NCBI RefSeq assembly: GCF_020497125.1
Contig: NC_059076.1
Coordinates: 8,733,951-8,797,950 of the forward strand
DNA: 64,000 nucleotides
Direction of reading: 5' to 3'
DNA from: Mauremys mutica
Taxonomy: Eukaryota; Chordata; Testudines; Geoemydidae
The stretch's first letter is position 1, and the number at the start of each line of letters is the position of its first letter. Shown here piece by piece: positions 58,450-64,000 of the stretch. Both the position numbers and the translations under genes were made by a program. The notes below the pieces were generated by a model. The model had not been told where the DNA came from. It was given only the letters and a program-made list of their open reading frames with translations, and ran no database searches.

Positions 58450-58800
58450 TTGGTCCTGCAAACATTGCAGGGAATACAGGAGGTAACGTGGACACTTCTT
58501 TCTCACAACGTAAGAACAAGGGGACCCAATGAAATTGAAAGACATGTAACTTAAATCTGATTTTAAAAGATTTACACAACACATAGTTAATCTATAGAAC
58601 TCATTGCCCCAAGCTACAGTTGAGGTTTTTCTTGGATTCAAAAATGGACTGGCCGTTTATATGGATAATAAGGCCATCCACCATTCTGTCAGATAGATGA
58701 AAAGAAATGTGGGGATTTAGATCCTCATGTCTCAGGGCATAAGCTAATCACTAGTTGCCAGGGGTTAGGAAGAAACATATGGAATTAGATGGAGGTACAC
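58450..58800 (+). mobile_element. Old CR1/L3-type LINE 3' fragment
   Basis: A decayed + strand frame reads R-N-K-G-T-Q near 58511, then L-N-L-I-L-K-D-L-H-N-T and later F-L-D-S-K-M-D-W. This follows the layout of CR1/L3 C-termini (compare '[10 protein letters not shown]' in 53723-54580). There is a possible 3' UTR to about 58800. It is strongly diverged. Confidence 0.5.
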
Positions 58801-59587
58801 AGTGTTTTAAATATGGACCCTCTACAGATTCTTTATACGTGTGTTACAGTTTTGGGGATAATTTATGTTCATTTCACCAAGACTTGGGGTCGATTTTTAT
58901 TTGCTTGTATCGTATCTAAGTTTCATGCCAAAGCTTTATAGCTATCAGGTACATTTTCCCTCAGTCAGGGGCTGGTAATATATATAATTCCAAGGCTGTA
59001 GTCCCTTTTCTGTAATTTCTTGTGTGCATTGCAGGCAGTAACACTACACTAGCAATCATAACACCATACAGCACCCCTGAACATTACCAGGAAACAGGTT
59101 CTGCTCTGGTCAGTTTATGGGAACAAATATTTACATGTGAGCTAATCTTTGTAAAACTACTTTAGTTTTTAAATCAAAACAAAAAATAAAAATGTTGTAA
59201 GTGACTTAGGAGCCTACATCCCATGAGCCAGAAGTCTGAAACCAATGGGAGTTAGGCACTTAACCTTCTCAGGTTTTGAAAATCCACTAAGGGCCTATCT
59301 GCATCTTTAGGCACCTAAATACCTTTGAATATCTGGTCCATGGGACTTAGGCTCCTAAGTGTCGCAGTCACTTTGGAAAATGTGTCTTAGGCTTGTAAGT
59401 CACTTACATGTTTTGAAAATTTTACCCTTAGGCACTTTTGAAAACTTTAAGCTACAAGGCAAATCCAATGATTTCACATTTTGTTTACACAAAGATAAAA
59501 CAGCCCCTCCAGATACCTTGGAGAAAGGCCATTGCTACTCAGTCAAAAACTTCGAAAAGGCTGTGACAGCTGAAGCTAAGACACTAA
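58801..59587. other. Intronic sequence with a small repeat
   Basis: Bases 59205-59440 contain several 'ttaggc(a/g)cttttgaaaa' and 'ggagttaggcac' blocks, probably from a short palindromic repeat family. It has no gene. Confidence 0.4.
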
Positions 59588-59803
59588 GGCTCTGTCTGTA
59601 CCATACACCGCTGGCAGCAGCGGGTAGGCCATGTATAGCTACATGCCGCAATGAAAAGCCTGTTGCATCCAAACTGTGATGTGTAGCTACACATATCAGT
59701 GAAAGGCTCTGGCGGGGAGAAGACGCTGCCCCCCGTGCCGGAGCCTTTCACTGTCGAGAGAAAAGGCTCTGGCGGGGGAGGCAGCGGGGAAACGCCCAGC
59801 TTC
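59588..59803. mobile_element. Partial copy of the 34.7-kb DNA-transposon family
   Basis: It begins after TAA with 'ggctctgtctgtaccataca' and shares 'cgctggcagcagcgggtag', 'tagctacatgccgcaatgaa', 'gtagctacacatatcagtga' and 'aaaggctctggcgggg' with 34704-34900. It then ends in a local palindrome ('gccggagcctttcactg' against 'aaaggctctggcggg'). The right end is missing. Confidence 0.55.
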
Positions 59804-62180
59804 ACACTGACTTACAAAATTCAGAAAACTAGTTATGAGGCCAAAGCCTGCAGGCTCTTCCCCTTCACTTCCCATGGCTTGTTGAGGAGGGGAGCAGACC
59901 TGTGGACAAAGCCATGCTGGGGACGTGTGGAGGGAAAAGGTAGCTGCCCTCGCTGCTTCTTGCTCTCCCTAGTCACTGCTCCACCTTCTGCAAAGTATCT
60001 GCATGGCCCCTATCGGTGAGGCCATTGGGACAGGGGAGCAGCCAGGGAAAGCTGCATTGAGTGACATGCTCCTTTCCCCAGCCGCAAACTGGCCAGCTGA
60101 GCCGCTGAAGGAGACCACACAGAAGGACTGGTCCTGTCCCTTTTGCCCTTGCCTTGATTGCCTCTGCAGAGATACTTTTTGTGGCTCCTTTTCCTGGGTA
60201 GCTGGCTGAAGTGTGCTGCCTGCTGCTTTCCCCTCCCCCTGCCCTCTGCTAGGAGACACTGTGGTCTGCACAAGGGGTTGCTGTCAGCTGGGCAGTGGTG
60301 GGAGGGTGCCTGTCCTCTGCCTGGGTCCCAAGGTTCCCAGCTGTAGCATCAACAGGCCATAGCAGGGGTCTGTGAGAGGGCTGGCTGCCCTGATGCTCTC
60401 GCAGCCCCTCGGAGGCAGAGATGGTGCAGTGCATGGAACCCCAGTTCAGCCTCTCCCCTAAGTTACAGTCAGAGCCCCTGCTCATGGAGGGAAACAGAAA
60501 CCAACAGGCCCTCAGACCAAGGGCTCTCTCCGTAGACTCTTGGTACCAGTGGTAAGCTCCCTTTACTCTGCCCTCCAAACGGGAATCCTACCCCATTCCC
60601 AACTCCCACTCCTTTCCCCAGTGAAACAACCCACACCCCTCCGATAGCCTCCCTCAGGGGCCCCAACCCAATGACCCTCAGGCTGATTCCTCCTCTCTGG
60701 CCTGTTCCCCGCCACCACCCCACCTCGGAGCTGAGAGCCTCGCATTGGTACTCACTATTTCCCTTCTGCACCCTTTGCTTCCGCTCCTGACGTGATCTGT
60801 CTCCCCCAGCAGCGAGGAGAGGAGCCACACCAAGAGCACAGGCTGGGGAGTGACACAGGTGTTTGCTGGCCTGGGAGGATGGTTCAGGGTGGAATTTGCT
60901 CCAGCTAGGAGTCCCAGCTCCCAGCAGTCAGAATCTTCCTCATCCTCTACCCCGAGCCTCCCTGCCCAGCCCCCACAGCTTCCCTGCTAGAAAAAAGTCC
61001 ATATTATGAAGTCAGGTGTCATCCCCCTGGGAAGCCGTTAGATCGGCTTTGCCCCTGGATGGAAAGCTACCCCAAGCATCCAAACACAGCAGAGATCTGC
61101 ATGTAACCATGACAATGGCTTCTTCCACCCCGGCCTGGGCCTGCATGCTGCCAAGCACCAGAGGCCACGTGTAGGGAACCTGGCCATCCTCTTGTAAGTG
61201 AGAGCGTGGCTGTAGTCGAGGGAGGCCAGCCCAGGGTGCACGAGATGGGAGGTGGTGCTCGGATGCTGGAGAACAGCGATGGGGAGATGACAAAGCACCA
61301 ACACCACTGGGCTGGTGGTAGCTCAAGCTGGAGGAGGAGGGGGTCTGCCAGCCCAATGGCGTTGGTGATGGTGCGGAGGCGGGAGTCGACTCTGGCATGG
61401 GGTGTGGTGCGGTGGAGTTAGCGGAGGTGTGAGTGAGTGCACAGGTAGCCTGGCTAGTGGGTTGGGCGGGGTTGCTGGACCGTGACTGGGGGCAGCTTTC
61501 CTACCTCACTCGGGGCCCAGCCCTGATGTCACACCCAGGTAACTCCAGTGACTTTCCGTCTTTTTGGTGGACAACATTGTTCCCCCTCCCCGCCCCCCAT
61601 AAAATGGAAGTAAATAGGTCAGCACTTCCCTGTCTCCTTGCAATCAGCGGGGAGGGGTTTAGATGATTCTAATGCCATTATCTTTAAAAGAGGGTAATGT
61701 CGCCGTCTGACTCATAAATAGGCAACCTGGGAGTTACAATTATGAAAAAAACTAATAATAAAAAGATAAGGCTTCTATAGGACATCCTAATATATTGGAC
61801 AAAGAATGCCTAAGGTACAGTGAAGCTTGCCATCTGAACATATCAAAGCGTTCCAGGTTGACTACATTAGATTTCCTCTATTAATGTTCCCCATAGACAG
61901 CAATGATTTTTTTAAAAATAGATTTCTAAGTCAATTGAAATTTTATAAGCAACAGAAGAAGACTGTGGCTGGGGAGCTACAGAACTCAGGGAATGATGGC
62001 TGCTTCCATAAGTGATGCCAGGATGCTGCTGTTATTTAGATCCTCTGATAAGTAAACCAGTCTGGTCAGTGTCTGGGGGACACACCTGAGGAGGAGGCTG
62101 TGGCATTGTTTTTGGTAGGCTGGGAATAAGCTGTGGTTATTTCTTACAAAATATTCTTTCTGGCATTATATTCTAATGTT
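59804..62180. other. Intronic sequence; GC-rich part (to ~61,600) unexplained
   Basis: Bases 59830-61600 are clearly richer in G+C than the surrounding intron. They carry many overlapping 60-130 codon frames on both strands, with no recognisable domain and no start/splice logic. It could be an old retroposed or transposon-derived segment. I see no positive evidence for a gene. The part 61600-62180 is ordinary intron. Confidence 0.4.
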
Positions 62181-62212
62181 GGTGTTCTTGTCTTTGTCTA
62201 TGCATTCTTTAG
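62181..62212 (+). promoter_or_regulatory. ADGRL3: 3' splice-site region of the microexon, with a TGC motif
   Basis: The tract 'ggtgttcttgtctttgtcta' then 'tgcattctttag' ends in the AG at 62211-62212. A TGC (62201-62203) sits about 10 nt upstream of the exon. A UGC close to the 3' splice site is known as the binding context for SRRM4 (nSR100), which promotes neuronal microexon inclusion. Its role here is inferred. Confidence 0.5.
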
Positions 62213-62239
62213 CTATGAGGATAACAGACCCTTCATCAA
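62213..62239 (+). CDS. ADGRL3: ADGRL3 27-nt cassette microexon in the third cytoplasmic loop
   Basis: The bases CTATGAGGATAACAGACC and CTTCATCAA lie between an AG (62211-62212) and gtaaga (62240-62245). Joined to the AA left by 38186-38277 it reads N-Y-E-D-N-R-P-F-I, and its trailing AA again waits for a base from the next exon. It is 27 nt, so inclusion adds nine residues and skipping keeps the frame. The same peptide is known at this place in mammalian ADGRL3 (recalled). Being far too short for an ORF search, it is found only by phase and splice sites. The insert (two acidic residues, one Arg, one Pro) lies just before K-S-W and TM6, in the loop that contacts G proteins, so it could modulate coupling (inference). 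The next exon is outside the window. Confidence 0.9.
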
Positions 62240-64000
62240 GTAAGAATGACCTGAATGGCTGATAAATCCCATTTATCAGTGTGGTCTCATGAACCAGCTG
62301 GCAGATCAATATTGAAAAATCATTAAAGCTTCTGTCATTCACGTTTGAGGCAGAAGAGCAAACTGTGCAGGAAAATGGCCAGGCATACAGCTTCTATGCA
62401 GAGTAAACATGCTGCATATGTATTGCCAAACAATTGTCACTTTATCTGCTTCACAATTCCTGATTGGACGTCACCCGAATTCACTGCAACTGTTAAAGCA
62501 ATCTTGTGTAGTACAGACTTGTTATACCAATAGCAGCTTTCTTGTTTCATTACGCTCTGTCGCTCTGTGCATCAACTGTGTTGTGTTGGTAAAGAAGGCT
62601 TTGGCTTGGAATTCTTAATGCAATTTAGGGGTAAATTTTCAAAGTGATGCATGGGTATTAATCCATATAACTCCAAAGCTAATGGGGGCTAAATCTCTGT
62701 GCAAGGCTTGGAAAAAATGTCTCCTTAAAGATGAGAATGCACAGTTGTCACAAATTGTCAATTTCAGGCTTTCAGTCGTGCCAACATTTGATGTTTTGTT
62801 TTTCCATTTTTTTAGAATTGAATTATAAAAAAAGACTGTGAAAAACTTGTAACAGAAACACAAGTCTGTACAAAGAGCTAAAAACAAAAGGAAGCAAGAA
62901 ACTTACAAATTATGCACTTTGTATCAACATTCCTTGTCCTGCAACCAAAAAAGAAAAAAAAAAGAGAAAAAGTAGTATAATGGAAGCATAACAACTTTGC
63001 AATAGACTTTCAGTTTGTTCTTCTGGTGAAGAGTCCTTTGTGTTCATTTTTTTCAGTACCATTGTCATATTCTCTTTCATTTTTCAGTTCTCTTTTCAAG
63101 GGTAGGGGATGGAGCAATTTTATGCAGTTTCCATCCCCTCTTTACCTCCAGGTCTGTTTTCTACATCAGAACTTTGTATATTGCACAGGTTGTGCTGCGT
63201 GGCTCCTCTAACCCAAAGATTCCTTTCAGCTGCTAAGGTAGCATATTTCTGTTACTACCGTATAAATGGTTCACTCCCTTTTATGCATCTCTGTAGTCTG
63301 AGGTGCTCTCCTTAGACTCAAGAACTGGCTGAAACTGGAGATAGGGTAATTTTCAATTACCATTTCAGTCATTTTTAAACAACCAAAATACACAAGTACA
63401 CAAGAGAAAAACCTTTGTTTCTGCATTACTATTTTTTTAAAATAAAAAGACTTGATTTTGCAATTAAGATCATAATGTGGTCTCCTTGCTGGTGGAATCT
63501 TGGCAGGAAAAATATTTAAAACAGCCAAGCTATTAAACTTTATCAAGTGACCGCCTTTCAGAAGGATTTTTGAGACTGCATTTTTAATTGCATACTGCTA
63601 AATATTTATTCACAGAATTGACTGGAAATGCTTCAAAGGAGCTGGTTCTGGTTTGCTAGATATATAATAGGGATTTAAAAAAAACTGTCTAAATAAGTAG
63701 TTACCTTAGTGGAGCTCTTCTGGTCACATGGATAAATACATGTTTTATGAACTTCAATGGAAGATATAATACTGTATTTTCTTTCTAATATTTAAAGAAG
63801 AACAACGAGAAACATTGACGCAACAAGAGTGTGTTTCTGTTTAGGACAAACCCTTATAAAAGCACAGGAATTCAAAGTGAAGGCTGACATGTTGCCCTAG
63901 TGGCATGACTACAAGATTGGCATCCCCAGCTGCAAATGGCTTGGCTTTCTCACAGGATTTCTCTCTCTCTCTCTCTCTCACACACACTCTCTCTCTCTCT
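62240..64000 (+). other. ADGRL3: ADGRL3 intron after the microexon (3' end outside window)
   Basis: The donor is gtaaga. No TM6 exon (expected to start with K-S-W and a conserved L-G-L-T-W) is found up to 64000. No gene or named repeat is seen in 62240-63960. The last 40 bases are a CT microsatellite. Confidence 0.8.
63961..64000. repeat. CT/CA microsatellite, cut by the window end
   Basis: A CT run of about nine units, then a short CA run, then CT again up to the last base. It extends beyond the window. Confidence 0.95.

Larger units (their letters stand above)
38278..62212 (+). other. ADGRL3: ADGRL3 intron before the microexon (23,935 bp)
   Basis: The donor is gtaagt and the acceptor is 'attctttag'. 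This is the largest complete intron here. It holds two SINEs, two closely related CR1 copies in inverted orientation, a CR1/L3-type LINE, a fold-back element and several MITEs, which are listed separately. No other exon of ADGRL3 is recognised within it. Confidence 0.9.

Noticed and set aside
60469..61398. Overlapping 110-130 codon frames on the minus strand in the GC-rich block
   Set aside because: They are Ser/Pro/Gly-rich, found on both strands at once and without a domain, as expected for GC-rich non-coding DNA. The block is kept only as a finding.
1..64000. A second host gene, endogenous retrovirus or viral insertion
   Set aside because: I found no LTR pair, primer-binding site, gag/pol/env motif or non-ADGRL3 conserved protein. 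All reverse-transcriptase signatures are LINE type, except for one possible Penelope-like fragment.

Overview
This window is vertebrate genomic DNA and most likely comes from a turtle. The evidence is a tRNA-derived SINE of the tortoise Pol III type, its partner CR1 LINEs with octamer tails, a relic RTE-clade LINE and several families of short inverted-repeat DNA transposons. There are no Alu or L1 sequences and no bacterial-style gene packing. The organism call rests on recognising these repeat families from memory, not on a database search.

The only host gene I can support is ADGRL3 (latrophilin-3, an adhesion G-protein-coupled receptor), on the + strand. Five exons lie in the window and join in phase. 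They are 16168-16377 (TM1-TM2), 21531-21751 (TM3-TM4 and most of the second extracellular loop), 36630-36696 (end of that loop and first half of TM5), 38186-38277 (rest of TM5 and the third cytoplasmic loop) and 62213-62239 (a 27-nt microexon that adds nine residues to the third cytoplasmic loop). They total 617 coding nt. The extracellular and GAIN/GPS exons must lie upstream of base 1. The TM6-TM7 and cytoplasmic-tail exons must lie beyond base 64000.

Everything else is intron. Region by region: 1-16 kb is upstream intron with a SINE, an RTE relic, CR1 fragments and a cluster of DNA-transposon copies at 11.3-13.0 kb. The 5.2-kb intron holds a 1.7-kb G-rich 35-bp minisatellite (about 17.7-19.4 kb) and an AT/GT-rich low-complexity tract. 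The 14.9-kb intron holds a 5'-truncated CR1 (21.8-22.8 kb), an interrupted CR1 (23.8-25.0 kb) carrying a 201-bp duplicated segment joined to a SINE, and several MITEs. A 1.5-kb intron separates the two TM5 exons. The 23.9-kb intron before the microexon holds a head-to-head pair of closely related CR1 copies (49.2-52.8 kb), a second CR1/L3-type LINE (53.7-54.6 kb), two SINEs and a 636-bp fold-back element (56.3-56.9 kb).

The observations most worth following up are the cassette microexon in the G-protein-coupling loop, the inverted CR1 pair upstream of it, the 201-bp-plus-SINE chimera, the fold-back element and the long G-rich minisatellite. I saw no promoter, no RNA gene other than degenerate SINE heads, and no second protein-coding gene.
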